DNA of 64,000 bases from Nevskia sp. (GCA_023229645.1 JALNYU010000002.1:248001-312000); one strand, 5' to 3'. Counted from the first letter of the stretch, positions 7,935 to 16,199 are shown. A program made the numbers and translations. Notes: generated by a model not told the origin, from the sequence alone.

Positions 7935-8261
7935 TCAGGTCAACTTGCCGACTGCAGGCTGTGGCTGGACATTCGCCATTGCCGATTCGAGCAGATCGTC
8001 CTGCGCGATTAACGAGCGCACGAACTTTGGCGAGGCCTCGACAATTAATGAATCCATATTGCGGAACACCTTGACCCGTTTCGGCTTCTCGCCCGAAGCG
8101 CGCTGGGCTTGATCAAGCAGCTTCTGCGCCAGACCTTCAACTTCTTCCGGCGTGTTCACGCCCTGCGCACGGCGGCTTAGCGCGAGGACTGCTTGCACCG
8201 GACTGCCGACTGCCGCCGCCTGCAGCTGCCGTTCAAGTTCTGGATCAATTCGTATTGCCAT
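7935..8261 (-). CDS. Free-standing subtilase prodomain-like (I9-type) protein, putative protease inhibitor/chaperone
   Basis: A 108-residue protein directly downstream of the subtilase gene (14-bp gap). The ATG at 8261 has GAGG 8 nt upstream; a GTG at 8267 is an alternative. Its architecture parallels the subtilase's own N-terminal 150 residues. Both begin M-x-I-(K/R)-I-x-P, both continue with a V-x-x-V-(I/L) strand, and both have a (K)-(I/V)-F-R-N strand followed by a helix and a final x-S-(V/A) strand (here KVFRNMDSLIVEAS, there KIFRNLGLAFGVVDA). Subtilase prodomains fold the protease and inhibit it tightly. A separate copy in the operon would be expected to act in trans as an inhibitor or immunity-type partner. 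The homology is by eye. Confidence 0.6.
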   Translation of the reverse strand: MAIRIDPELERQLQAAAVGSPVQAVLALSRRAQGVNTPEEVEGLAQKLLDQAQRASGEKPKRVKVFRNMDSLIVEASPKFVRSLIAQDDLLESAMANVQPQPAVGKLT

Positions 8262-8275
8262 CGCCACGCCTCGCG

Positions 8276-9613
8276 TTACTTGCGGCTACGCCGCTTCGCC
8301 GCGAGTGTAACGCCGGTGAGGTGCTGGAGCGCCTTGGCTGCATTCGGCCAGCCACGACCTGCACGCAATTCGGAAACCGCGTTCGTGCGCTTGCAGGACG
8401 CGAAGATCGCCTGTTCCACCTCATCGACCGTCGCGGTCTTCTTGGCCTGGAACAGCAACGCCGCGAGCCCGGCGATATGCGGCGTGGCCATCGAGGTACC
8501 GTCAAGCGCGGCATAGCCGGTGCTTCCAGCGTGCGCCGATTCCACACCAACGCCGGGCGCGAGGAGGTCCGGTACGATGCGATAGTGACCATCCGGATTG
8601 AGGATTTGCTGGCTGCCCGAAAACTCCGCGACCCGATATTTGGCGTCATGTGCCCCGACAGACAGGCACGCGTCGTAATTGCCCGGCGTGCGAGTATGGC
8701 CTACGCCCTCATTGCCAATAGCGAACACCGGCAGCACGCCGCGTTCACGTAACTTTCGGGTTACTGCGAGGAAATCGTCGACGTAGTCGCGAAGACCCAA
8801 GGACATACTCAGTACGCGTGCGCCGCTGCCTACCGCCCAATCCATGCCCCCCAGAACGCGGGCGATCACCTCGCCACCCTCGATCACTTTGCCGCTCAGC
8901 AGCTTTGCGCCGGGCGCGACACCGATGCAGCGTCCCTTCACTGGTCTGCCTGCAATGGTGCCAGCGGTATGTGTACCGTGCCCGTCATCGTCGAACGCTG
9001 TCTTCCTGATTGGATCGCCGAAGTTGTCAAATAGGGCGAAGTCTTGCGTAGCGTCTTGCAGAGCTGGATGTTTGCCGTCCACACCGGTATCCAGATGCGC
9101 CACGAGTACGCCTTCGCCGTTCAGGCCTTCGGCCCAGAGTCGTTCTACGCCGAGCGACTCTAATCCCCAGGTCAATTTCTGAGACAGGTTAGGACGCAGC
9201 GCAGCGCGGTTTGTCGGACGAATAAGGCTAATGGCCGGCGTTGCCAGTACGCGCTGGACGCTTTCGTTGCGGGCCAGCATCGCCAGACCTTTGGCGTCAA
9301 CTACGCCGAATGCGAGCCCCAGATTTCGGAAAATCTTCATGTCAGGCGGTAAGTTGAGCGACGGTGCCCTGCCGGGGGCAGCGCTCAAGCCCTGCGCTAG
9401 CGTCTTTTTCCTCGGTCCGCTCGACGCCGCTCGGAGGCCCAGCGGGCTGTACTTGGAATCTGTAAAACCGGCAGCGAGCTTCGACAGTGTTGCGGACGAC
9501 TTGCCACCACTTGCGATAGTCGCGGCCAGTGTGTCGTCAAGGTCGAGAATCACCGTGGCTACGCCTCGGGACTCAAGCTCTGCGTTGATCATTGGACTGA
9601 TCTTTATCGTCAT
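8276..9613 (-). CDS. S8 family serine peptidase (subtilase)
   Basis: A 445-residue subtilase. The catalytic Asp is in HLDTGVDGKHP, His in DGHGTHTAG, the oxyanion Asn in IGNEG and Ser in DGTSMATPHIAG, so the triad is complete and in normal order. Residues 1 to about 150 form a prodomain without an obvious secretion signal, and no membrane segment is visible, so the enzyme may act inside the cell. The start at 9613 is preferred over 9619 because CAGGGAG lies 6 nt upstream. It heads a two-gene operon with the small prodomain-like protein and sits between the two STAND modules. A link to those modules is suggested only by position. Confidence 0.88.
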   Translation of the reverse strand: MTIKISPMINAELESRGVATVILDLDDTLAATIASGGKSSATLSKLAAGFTDSKYSPLGLRAASSGPRKKTLAQGLSAAPGRAPSLNLPPDMKIFRNLGLAFGVVDAKGLAMLARNESVQRVLATPAISLIRPTNRAALRPNLSQKLTWGLESLGVERLWAEGLNGEGVLVAHLDTGVDGKHPALQDATQDFALFDNFGDPIRKTAFDDDGHGTHTAGTIAGRPVKGRCIGVAPGAKLLSGKVIEGGEVIARVLGGMDWAVGSGARVLSMSLGLRDYVDDFLAVTRKLRERGVLPVFAIGNEGVGHTRTPGNYDACLSVGAHDAKYRVAEFSGSQQILNPDGHYRIVPDLLAPGVGVESAHAGSTGYAALDGTSMATPHIAGLAALLFQAKKTATVDEVEQAIFASCKRTNAVSELRAGRGWPNAAKALQHLTGVTLAAKRRSRK

Positions 9614-9624
9614 CGTCATCTCCC

Positions 9625-9942
9625 TGTCGCGGCGGTGTCGCGAGGTTCAAGATCAAAAGGGCGTATCAAGAACTTCTGCAAATAACGGACGCTTTGGTGT
9701 CCCATAGCCGACGTGCGATCGGTGTGCTAACCGCGGTGTAGATTGCCCAGAGTGTGTCTTCGGCTTTGTCCATCTTCTGTAATTTGCCTAGATATAGAGA
9801 AGCCGCGCTTAGACTCCAACCAAGCTGGGCGGCTACGTTCATGAGGGCAGGCAGCGCGCGCACCGCGCGGAACGAACCCGCGGGTATCGGCGCTGAGTTC
9901 CTAGGATTGAAAAACACCAGCGCGTAACGCTGCGGGCCTGAG
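9625..9942. other. Intergenic region between subtilase and module 2
   Basis: About 320 bp separate the divergently transcribed subtilase and second STAND module, so it should contain both promoters. A minus-strand frame within it (9666-9842 from the most plausible ATG, about 58 codons) lacks a ribosome-binding site, and I do not consider it a supported gene. Confidence 0.35.
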
Positions 9943-10013
9943 GCTCGGCATAATGGCACCATCCCGCAGCCACCACGGATGGACCATGCCGACGATCTTC
10001 GCGCTTGTGCAAC
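9943..10013 (+). repeat. 71-bp duplicated leader, copy 2
   Basis: Matches 4142-4212 with three mismatches. Includes CATAAT at 9949-9954 and the ATG at 9986 with the first nine codons of the small membrane protein. Two of the three differences fall in adjacent codons upstream of that ATG. Confidence 0.8.
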
Positions 10014-10321
10014 AAAACCCCACCGCGTTTGGCCTTGCCGGCCTCGTGCTCATTGCGTTCGGTCTATGGCTGTCCTCGCGCGGGCCGCGCAATAGCGCCA
10101 GCGGCCGCGGCGTGATCGTCGGCGGCAATAACAGCGGCACCATTAATACTGGAGACACGCACCACCACGCAGCGGGCGGTTCCGGTGCGCCGCCGCCGGG
10201 GAAGCCGGGGCCGGATTGGGTTGCCGTCGGTGGGCGCATCGTTAAAGCGCTGGGTTTTATCGTTACCGCGCTTAGCATCGTGCTTAAAGCGCTGATGTTG
10301 CTGTACCCGCACGGCGCGTGA
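9986..10321 (+). CDS. Small two-helix membrane protein with Gly/Asn-rich motif (putative effector of module 2)
   Basis: A 111-residue protein. A hydrophobic helix spans about residues 14-30. A Gly/Asn-rich motif lies at 40-60 (SGRGVIVGGNNSGT then INTGD, followed by three His). A Gly/Pro-rich linker occupies 62-78, and a second hydrophobic helix with two Lys residues covers 84-107. Its TGA overlaps the GTG of the STAND gene. The motif recurs at the N-terminus of both STAND proteins in the island, suggesting homotypic contact. The two helices would suit a membrane-disrupting effector or a membrane anchor for the NTPase. An upstream in-frame ATG at 9953 would add 11 residues. I recognise no named family. 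Confidence 0.65.
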   Translation: MPTIFALVQQNPTAFGLAGLVLIAFGLWLSSRGPRNSASGRGVIVGGNNSGTINTGDTHHHAAGGSGAPPPGKPGPDWVAVGGRIVKALGFIVTALSIVLKALMLLYPHGA

Positions 10322-12753
10322 AGGTGTTCGACAAGAAGACGGCGCGCGCGCGCGGCGTTGTCTGTGATCTCAACTCCGGCATCATCAACACCGGCGATGT
10401 GCACTATCACCTCGATGCCCGTACGGTGGTCATCAACGGCCAGCCGCATGCCGCGTCTTTAGGCATCCCGTGGCGCTTGGACCCGGCACCGGAGGCCCTG
10501 CTCAGCGCCTTGCACTGGCAAAGCCGCATTCCGCGCACGCTCTACGGGCGAGATGAGGAACTTGCCGATCTTCGACGCTGGGCCGAAGGGCCGGGCCAAG
10601 CGCGCGTGCGCATCGTCTACGGCGAGGGCGGCGTCGGCAAAACCCGGTTGGCGTTTGAATTCGCGGAAATCTTGAAAACCGAAGGCTGGGAAGCCGGCCA
10701 GATCGCGGACCCGAGCGCGCCGCTGGTGTTTCCGCTCGCCGAGAAAGGCGTGTTGCTGATCATCGACTACCCGGAACAATACCCGGCGCCGGTGGAAAAC
10801 CTGTTGAAGCTGATTCACCGCGGTAAGTTCGGTGCTGGCCGCCTGCGCGTGCTGCTGCTGTGCCGGAATGTTGAAGCGATGCGGGCGAAAGTTGATGAAT
10901 GCGCGCCGGGTGTTCAAACCCCGGCCTTGCCGTTGCCGCCGTTGCCGGCTGAAGACCTCGCCTGGGCGGTGTTCGAAGACGGCCAAAAGGCCATCGCCGT
11001 GCTGCGCGACGTCGCCGTTCCAGCGCCGCTGCCACGCGCCGCGTTCAACGGCTGGCTCGTGCAAGACTACGCCCACGCGCAGCCGCTGATCATCTTGGCC
11101 TATGCGCTGAATTTGCTCGACGAGCCCACCGCCACCGCGCTCGTCCACGCCGAAATCCTGCAACGCCTCGGCCAGCGCGAGCAGAGCCGCCTGCGCAAAG
11201 AGGCCGAAAAGCACCGCCTGCAGGCGGATGCCGTTCTCTTGCTCAAAGCCCTGGCCGCCATCACCGGCGCGCTCGATGCCGATGCCATCGATGCCCTCGC
11301 CGAACTGCCGCTGCCGCGCGGTTTCGACTGGCCTACCGTGCCGGCGCTGCGACAAAGCCCGCTGTGGCAAAACGGCGGCGTGCCGGAGCTGCAGCCGGAC
11401 TTGATCGCCAGCGTGTTCTTGCACCAGGTGCTGCACACCGCCTTGCGCAATCCGGCCACCGCCGCGCCCTGGCTGTGGGCGGTGCTGACAGTCGGCGATG
11501 CCGATGCGGCCGTGCTCGATCAACGCCTGAGCCGCATCGCCCGCCTGGCCTACGACCGCCTGCGCCTGCGCGGCGTTGCCGAAACGGGGGAGATCGCGGC
11601 GGCCGACTTCATCGGCCTTGCGTTGGTCGAGATCATCGAGAAAGACCCGGCCGCAGCAGACCTAATCTACGAATTGCGCGGCACGAAAACCCCGGTTGAA
11701 GTACCGCTGCGCCGTGCCTTACTGGCCGCGACGCAGGCGCGCGTGGTTTTGGACGAACAACGTGCTGCTGCGGATCCCGCGACGTACCGACCGGCTTTGG
11801 CGGGGATTCTGAACATCCTCTCGGCGCGCCTGGCGGATGTTGGCGAGCGCGCCGGCGGCTTGGCGGCGATACAGCGGGCAGTGGGCATTTATAAAGCGCT
11901 GGCGGCGGAGAACTTCGCGGCGTACGGGCCGGATTTGGCGAGTAGCCTGAACAACCTCTCGGTCGATTTAGCGAACGCTGGCGACCGCGCCGGCGGCTTG
12001 GCGGCGATACAGCGGGCGGTGGCAATTCGTGAAGCGCTGGCGGCGGAGAACTTCGCGGCGTACGGGTCGGATTTGGCGAGTAGCCTGAACAACCTCTCGA
12101 TCCATTTGGCGGAACGTGGCAATTGCGTCGGGGGCTGGGCGGCGAGTTGGCGGTCGGTGGGCATTTTTGAAGCGCTGGCGGCTCAGAACTTCGCGGCGTA
12201 CGGGCCGGCTTTGGCGATGAGCCTGAACACCCTCTCGAACCGCGCGGCGGATGTTGGCGACCGCGCCAGCAGCTTGGCGGCGATTCAGCGGGCGGTGGCA
12301 ATTCGTGACGCGCTGGCGGCGGAGAACTTTGCGGCGTACGGGCCGGATTGGGCGCTGAGCCTGAACAACCTCGCGCTGCGTTTAGCGGAAAGTGGCGACC
12401 GCGCCGGCGGCTTGGTGGCGATACAGCGGGCGGTGGCAATTCGTGAAGCGCTGGCGGCGGAGAACTTAGCGGCGTACGGGCCGGTTTTGGCACGGAGCCT
12501 GAACAACCTCTCGGTTGATTTAGCGAACGCTGGCGACCGCGCCGGCGGCTTGGCGGCGAGTCGGCGGGCGGTGGCGATCTGTCGGCCGTTCCTCGATGAA
12601 AACTTCGCCGCGTTCGCGCCGGATGGCGCCATATATCTGAGTACCCTCGCAGATCATCTTTCCGAAAGCGGCGACGCCGCCGATGCCGCGGAAGCGGCAG
12701 CGCTGCGCACCGAGGTTGCGGCGATTCGTGCGCGTTTAGACGGCGCCGGCTGA
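10318..12753 (+). CDS. STAND-type P-loop NTPase with C-terminal TPR-like repeats (module 2)
   Basis: An 811-residue paralogue of the gene at 4271. Residues 13-31 carry a motif resembling the membrane protein's (DLNSGIINTGDVHYH). The NTPase has an upstream Y-G-R-D-E-E-L motif, Walker A GEGGVGKT at 102-109, Walker B LLIID at 146-150 (followed by Tyr where module 1 has Glu) and LLLCRN. From about residue 495 come six 46-residue TPR-like repeats plus a divergent cap. The third repeat is unusually degenerate (contains GNCVGGWAASW). The GTG start overlaps the TGA of the small membrane protein, implying coupled translation and a two-protein system. The last repeats and C-terminal cap are nearly the same as in module 1, consistent with duplication or gene conversion. 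Confidence 0.82.
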   Translation: MKVFDKKTARARGVVCDLNSGIINTGDVHYHLDARTVVINGQPHAASLGIPWRLDPAPEALLSALHWQSRIPRTLYGRDEELADLRRWAEGPGQARVRIVYGEGGVGKTRLAFEFAEILKTEGWEAGQIADPSAPLVFPLAEKGVLLIIDYPEQYPAPVENLLKLIHRGKFGAGRLRVLLLCRNVEAMRAKVDECAPGVQTPALPLPPLPAEDLAWAVFEDGQKAIAVLRDVAVPAPLPRAAFNGWLVQDYAHAQPLIILAYALNLLDEPTATALVHAEILQRLGQREQSRLRKEAEKHRLQADAVLLLKALAAITGALDADAIDALAELPLPRGFDWPTVPALRQSPLWQNGGVPELQPDLIASVFLHQVLHTALRNPATAAPWLWAVLTVGDADAAVLDQRLSRIARLAYDRLRLRGVAETGEIAAADFIGLALVEIIEKDPAAADLIYELRGTKTPVEVPLRRALLAATQARVVLDEQRAAADPATYRPALAGILNILSARLADVGERAGGLAAIQRAVGIYKALAAENFAAYGPDLASSLNNLSVDLANAGDRAGGLAAIQRAVAIREALAAENFAAYGSDLASSLNNLSIHLAERGNCVGGWAASWRSVGIFEALAAQNFAAYGPALAMSLNTLSNRAADVGDRASSLAAIQRAVAIRDALAAENFAAYGPDWALSLNNLALRLAESGDRAGGLVAIQRAVAIREALAAENLAAYGPVLARSLNNLSVDLANAGDRAGGLAASRRAVAICRPFLDENFAAFAPDGAIYLSTLADHLSESGDAADAAEAAALRTEVAAIRARLDGAG
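11800..12750 (+). repeat. Tandem 138-bp repeats encoding 46-residue TPR-like units (module 2)
   Basis: Units start at about 11800, 11938, 12076, 12214, 12352 and 12490, with a divergent end unit from 12628. Same spacing and same number of units as in module 1. Many stretches are identical between the two arrays, for example the segment encoding EALAAENFAAYG. Confidence 0.9.
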
Positions 12754-12759
12754 GCGATT

Positions 12760-12813
12760 AGGGCCTGTTAATACTGATGCGGTCGCAGTGATCGCATGGT
12801 GCTAACAGGCCCT
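12760..12813. mobile_element. Minimal MITE-like hairpin (core-deleted relative of the 40.6-kb element)
   Basis: AGGGCCTGTTA and its exact inverse TAACAGGCCCT bound a 54-bp sequence with inner arms GATGCGGTC and CGCAT. Its two halves match the two ends of the 264-bp element at 40616-40879, but the core is missing. It begins 7 bp after the stop codon of the second STAND gene, so the hairpin may also affect its 3' end. No T-run follows. Confidence 0.6.
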
Positions 12814-12928
12814 AGGAAATATTGCAGCGTTAAATTCGGTTATTCCTAACGCGGCCTGCGCTGGCAGGTGCTGGCGCGCTCGGCTGGCATCGTTCTCTGC
12901 GGCTGTTTGCCCAGGCGTCGAGCGCCCT

Positions 12929-12947
12929 AATCAATTGATTTTCAATT
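12929..12947. promoter_or_regulatory. Overlapping palindromes upstream of the FabG-like gene
   Basis: AATCAATTGATT is a perfect 12-bp palindrome, and AATTGA-TTT-TCAATT overlaps it. They lie about 140 bp upstream of the reductase start in an otherwise empty 330-bp gap. They could be an operator, for example for a TetR-type regulator, but no regulator gene is adjacent. Confidence 0.25.
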
Positions 12948-13085
12948 CCTAATCGCGGCGGTTGGGCGCGGCGGCTGGCCGGTCGGGCATTCGTCATGCG
13001 GCGCTGCGATAATGCGAGGCTGGGCGCGGGGTTTCCGCCGCACGAGGGTGGTGATGAGTCGTTTGTTTTTGATGGCGCGTTGGCA

Positions 13086-14483
13086 ATGAGTAGCGGCCGC
13101 TTCGGGCGCGTGCTCACGGGTTTGCTCGGTTTGCCGGCGCCGCCGCGGCTGGTGCGCGCGGAAACGCCGTACGCGGCGCAGCCTTTGCTCGGCCGCGCGG
13201 TGCTGGTGGGCGGTGGCGGCGATCTGCGCTGGGCGGCGGAAATCGTGCCGGCGCTGGCTGGCGCCGGCGCGCAGATTCAGGTTGCCGCCGGGCAGCCGGG
13301 GGTTTCGGCGATTAAGCGCGCCGCCGCAGCGGCCGGGGTCGCGTTGAAAACCGAGCCGAACGAGGAAGATCGCGCCAACGCGGCCTACGCTTACGTGTTC
13401 GACGCCAGCGGTTTCGCCACGCCGGACGATTTACGCGCGTTGTTCGATTTTCTGCAGCCACGCATTCGGCGCCTACCCAAAAATGGCCGCGTGGTGTTGC
13501 TGGCCGCGGCCGAAACCGCCACACCGGCCGCCGCTGCCGCCGCGCAAGCGCTGCGCGGTTTTACTCGCGCGCTGGCCAAGGAACTGGGCCGCAAGGGTAG
13601 TTCGGCAAATCTATTGGCAGTGGCAGCCGGCGCCGCGGCGGCGTTGGCCGGGCCGCTGCGTTTTCTGTTGAGCGATTATTCGGCGTTTATCACCGGCCAA
13701 ACCTTGACGCTCAGCGCGCCGGTGACCGAGCCGGGCGCGTTCGTAAAGCCCCTGGCCGGCAAGACGGCGCTGGTGACCGGCGCTGCGCGCGGCATCGGTG
13801 CCGCAATTGCCGCCGCGCTGGCGCGCGAAGGCGCGCAGGTGGTGGGCGTTGATCGGCCGCAAGAACACGCGGCGCTGACGCAAACCCTGGCGCCGTTCGC
13901 CGGCCGCGGCGTTGCGCTCGACATTACCGCCGCGGACAGCCCGCAACGCTTGACGCAACTGCTGGCGGATGAATTCGGCGGCGCCGATATCGTCGTCCAT
14001 AACGCCGGTATTACGCGCGACAAGCTGCTGCGCAATATGAGCGTGCCGATTTGGGATCAGGTGGTGGATGTCAATCTCGGCGCGGTTTTGCGCATCGATA
14101 CCGCCTTGCTGGCGAGCGCTGGCCTGAAACCTGCGGCGCGTATTGTCTGCGTATCGTCGATCGGCGGCATCGCCGGTAACGCCGGGCAAACCAACTACAG
14201 CGCGACCAAGGCCGGGATCATCGGCTACGTGGAAGCGCTGGCGCCGGCGCTGGCCGCGCGCGGCGGTGCGATCAACGCCGTGGCGCCGGGCTTCATCGAA
14301 ACTCAGATGACGCAGGCGATGCCGATGTTGCCGCGGGAAATCGGCCGCCGCCTGAGTAGCTTTAGCCAAGGCGGCTTGCCGAGCGATATCGCCGAAGCCG
14401 TTACATTTCTGGCCAGTCCGCTGGCCGCCGCGGTCAATGGCCGCACACTCCGCGTTTGCGGACAAAACTTTGTCGGTGCGTAA
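13086..14483 (+). CDS. 3-oxoacyl-ACP reductase, high-molecular-weight FabG type
   Basis: A 465-residue short-chain dehydrogenase of the FabG4/HMwFabG class, which has an extra N-terminal degenerate Rossmann domain (here about residues 1-215) before the catalytic domain. The catalytic half has the NADPH-binding T-G-A-A-R-G-I-G motif, N-A-G-I-T-R-D, catalytic Ser in V-S-S-I-G-G, and Y-S-A-T-K-A-G. The ATG at 13086 matches the usual N-terminus of this family, although no clear Shine-Dalgarno precedes it. It would reduce 3-oxoacyl thioesters in fatty-acid metabolism. An acyl-CoA acyltransferase or dehydratase partner, often seen next to it elsewhere, is absent here. Confidence 0.88.
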   Translation: MSSGRFGRVLTGLLGLPAPPRLVRAETPYAAQPLLGRAVLVGGGGDLRWAAEIVPALAGAGAQIQVAAGQPGVSAIKRAAAAAGVALKTEPNEEDRANAAYAYVFDASGFATPDDLRALFDFLQPRIRRLPKNGRVVLLAAAETATPAAAAAAQALRGFTRALAKELGRKGSSANLLAVAAGAAAALAGPLRFLLSDYSAFITGQTLTLSAPVTEPGAFVKPLAGKTALVTGAARGIGAAIAAALAREGAQVVGVDRPQEHAALTQTLAPFAGRGVALDITAADSPQRLTQLLADEFGGADIVVHNAGITRDKLLRNMSVPIWDQVVDVNLGAVLRIDTALLASAGLKPAARIVCVSSIGGIAGNAGQTNYSATKAGIIGYVEALAPALAARGGAINAVAPGFIETQMTQAMPMLPREIGRRLSSFSQGGLPSDIAEAVTFLASPLAAAVNGRTLRVCGQNFVGA

Positions 14484-14491
14484 TACAACCC

Positions 14492-15103
14492 ATGACTGAT
14501 ATCAAATTGATTGGAACGGCGAAGCTGCCGACGCCGTTCGCCGAGTTCACGGTGCAGGCGTTCGGCTCTGAGGACGGCAAGGAGCATTTGGCGCTGACCT
14601 TGGGCGATCTCACCGGCGAGCCGCCGCTGATTCGGGTGCATTCCGAATGCTTGACGGGCGATGCGCTGTTTTCGCTGCGTTGCGACTGCGGCTTTCAACT
14701 GCGGGCGGGGCTGGAGAAAATTGCGCTTGAAGGCCGCGGGGCCTTGCTCTATCTGCGCCAGGAAGGGCGCGGCATCGGCCTCGGCAACAAAATTCGCGCG
14801 TATGCGCTGCAAGACCTCGGCGCGGACACGGTTGATGCCAATCACCAGCTCGGCTTTCCCGCTGATGATCGCGATTACGGCCTCGCGGTAAGTCTGCTCC
14901 GCGAATTGGGTTTATGCCGAATTCGCTTGATGACGAATAATCCGGCCAAGCTCGATGCGCTGGTGCGCGATGGCGTTGAAGTTGTCGAACGCGTATCGTT
15001 GGAGCGCGGGCGTAACCCGCACAATGCTGCCTACCTCGACACGAAGATGATCAAAATGGGTCATTTGATCGGCTCGAAAGGCACGCCCCAGGGCACGCAT
15101 TGA
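14492..15103 (+). CDS. ribA: GTP cyclohydrolase II
   Basis: A 203-residue RibA of normal length, catalysing the first step of riboflavin synthesis: GTP to 2,5-diamino-6-ribosylamino-pyrimidinone phosphate, formate and pyrophosphate. Visible signatures are H-S-E-C-L-T-G-D and R-C-D-C-G, which supply the three zinc Cys ligands, R-Q-E-G-R-G-I-G-L for substrate binding, and the conserved D-D-R-D-Y-G and M-T-N-N-P-x-K blocks. It starts 8 bp after the reductase gene. The RibB-type DHBP synthase domain is not fused here, so that step must be encoded elsewhere. Confidence 0.95.
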   Translation: MTDIKLIGTAKLPTPFAEFTVQAFGSEDGKEHLALTLGDLTGEPPLIRVHSECLTGDALFSLRCDCGFQLRAGLEKIALEGRGALLYLRQEGRGIGLGNKIRAYALQDLGADTVDANHQLGFPADDRDYGLAVSLLRELGLCRIRLMTNNPAKLDALVRDGVEVVERVSLERGRNPHNAAYLDTKMIKMGHLIGSKGTPQGTH

Positions 15104-15146
15104 ACAATAAAAGCTCAGGGATATTGGATTTTCGTACGATGTTGAT

Positions 15147-16199
15147 ATGAGAGGCTATCGACTGGCCCGTGGCGCACTATTTGCGCTCGACGCCGAACGC
15201 TCGCACGAACTAACGATTGCGTTGCTATCGCGGCATCCCGCGCTTGCATCGGCGGTGGCTGGGCGCTTGGTTCACGATCCGGTGCGGTTGATGGGGTTGG
15301 AATTCCGCAACCGCGTGGGTTTGGCGGCCGGCCTCGATAAAAACGGCGAGGCGATTGAAGCCTTCGACCGCATGGGTTTTGGTTTTATCGAAGTGGGTAC
15401 GGTAACGCCGCGCCCGCAGCCCGGTAACGCGCGGCCGCGCTTATTTCGTCTGCCGGAAGCCTCGGCGCTGATCAACCGCTTCGGGTTCAATAATCAGGGC
15501 GTTGATGCGCTGGTCAAACGCGCCGCCTGCGCCCGCCGGCACGCGGTGCTCGGCATCAACATCGGCAAGAACGCCGATACGCCCATTGAGAACGCGGTTA
15601 ACGATTATCTACTGTGTTTGCAGAAAGTTTACGCGGTTGCGGACTACATCACGATCAATATTTCATCGCCGAATACGAAAGGCCTGCGCGATTTGCAGCA
15701 GTCGCAGCTTTTCGATCAGCTGTTGGAAAAAATTGCCGAAGCGCGCGAAAGCCTGATGCAGCGCCACGGCAAACGCCGGCCGCTGTTGGTGAAAATTGCG
15801 CCGGATGTCGATGCCGAGCAATTGACGGCGATTGCCGAAGCCACGCGCCGGCACGGCATCGACGGCCTGATTGCGACCAACACGACGATCAGCCGCGTCG
15901 GCGTGGAGCAACTGCAGCACGCGCAAGAAGCGGGCGGCCTGTCTGGCGCGCCGCTACGCGAGCGCGCAACCGAAGTCATCCGCCAGCTGCGCGAGCGGCT
16001 TGGCCCGGATTATCCGTTGATCGGCGTCGGCGGTTTACTGTCGGCCTCAGATGCTGCAGCGCGATACGAGGCGGGCGCCGATCTCGTGCAGATTTACACC
16101 GGCTTGATCTACCGCGGCCCGCAATTGGTTGCCGATAGCGCGCGGGCTTTGCAGCTTGCCGCGAAGCGCCGGGCGGCGGCGCAATCTTGGGTGATTTAG
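15147..16199 (+). CDS. pyrD: Dihydroorotate dehydrogenase (quinone), class 2
   Basis: A 350-residue class 2 PyrD, a peripheral inner-membrane flavoprotein that oxidises dihydroorotate to orotate with quinone as acceptor in pyrimidine synthesis. The N-terminal helical segment (residues 1-40) is the membrane/quinone-binding part. The FMN barrel shows G-L-A-A-G-L-D-K-N-G, N-R-x-G-F-N-N-x-G, N-I-S-S-P-N-T-K-G-L-R with the catalytic Ser, V-K-I-A-P-D and the phosphate-binding G-V-G-G segment near the end. It follows ribA by 43 bp on the same strand. Confidence 0.96.
   Translation: MRGYRLARGALFALDAERSHELTIALLSRHPALASAVAGRLVHDPVRLMGLEFRNRVGLAAGLDKNGEAIEAFDRMGFGFIEVGTVTPRPQPGNARPRLFRLPEASALINRFGFNNQGVDALVKRAACARRHAVLGINIGKNADTPIENAVNDYLLCLQKVYAVADYITINISSPNTKGLRDLQQSQLFDQLLEKIAEARESLMQRHGKRRPLLVKIAPDVDAEQLTAIAEATRRHGIDGLIATNTTISRVGVEQLQHAQEAGGLSGAPLRERATEVIRQLRERLGPDYPLIGVGGLLSASDAAARYEAGADLVQIYTGLIYRGPQLVADSARALQLAAKRRAAAQSWVI

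Noticed and set aside
9666..9962. Minus-strand 98-codon frame between the subtilase and module 2
   Set aside because: Its 5' part is antisense to the duplicated leader and no Shine-Dalgarno precedes any start; no family resemblance.
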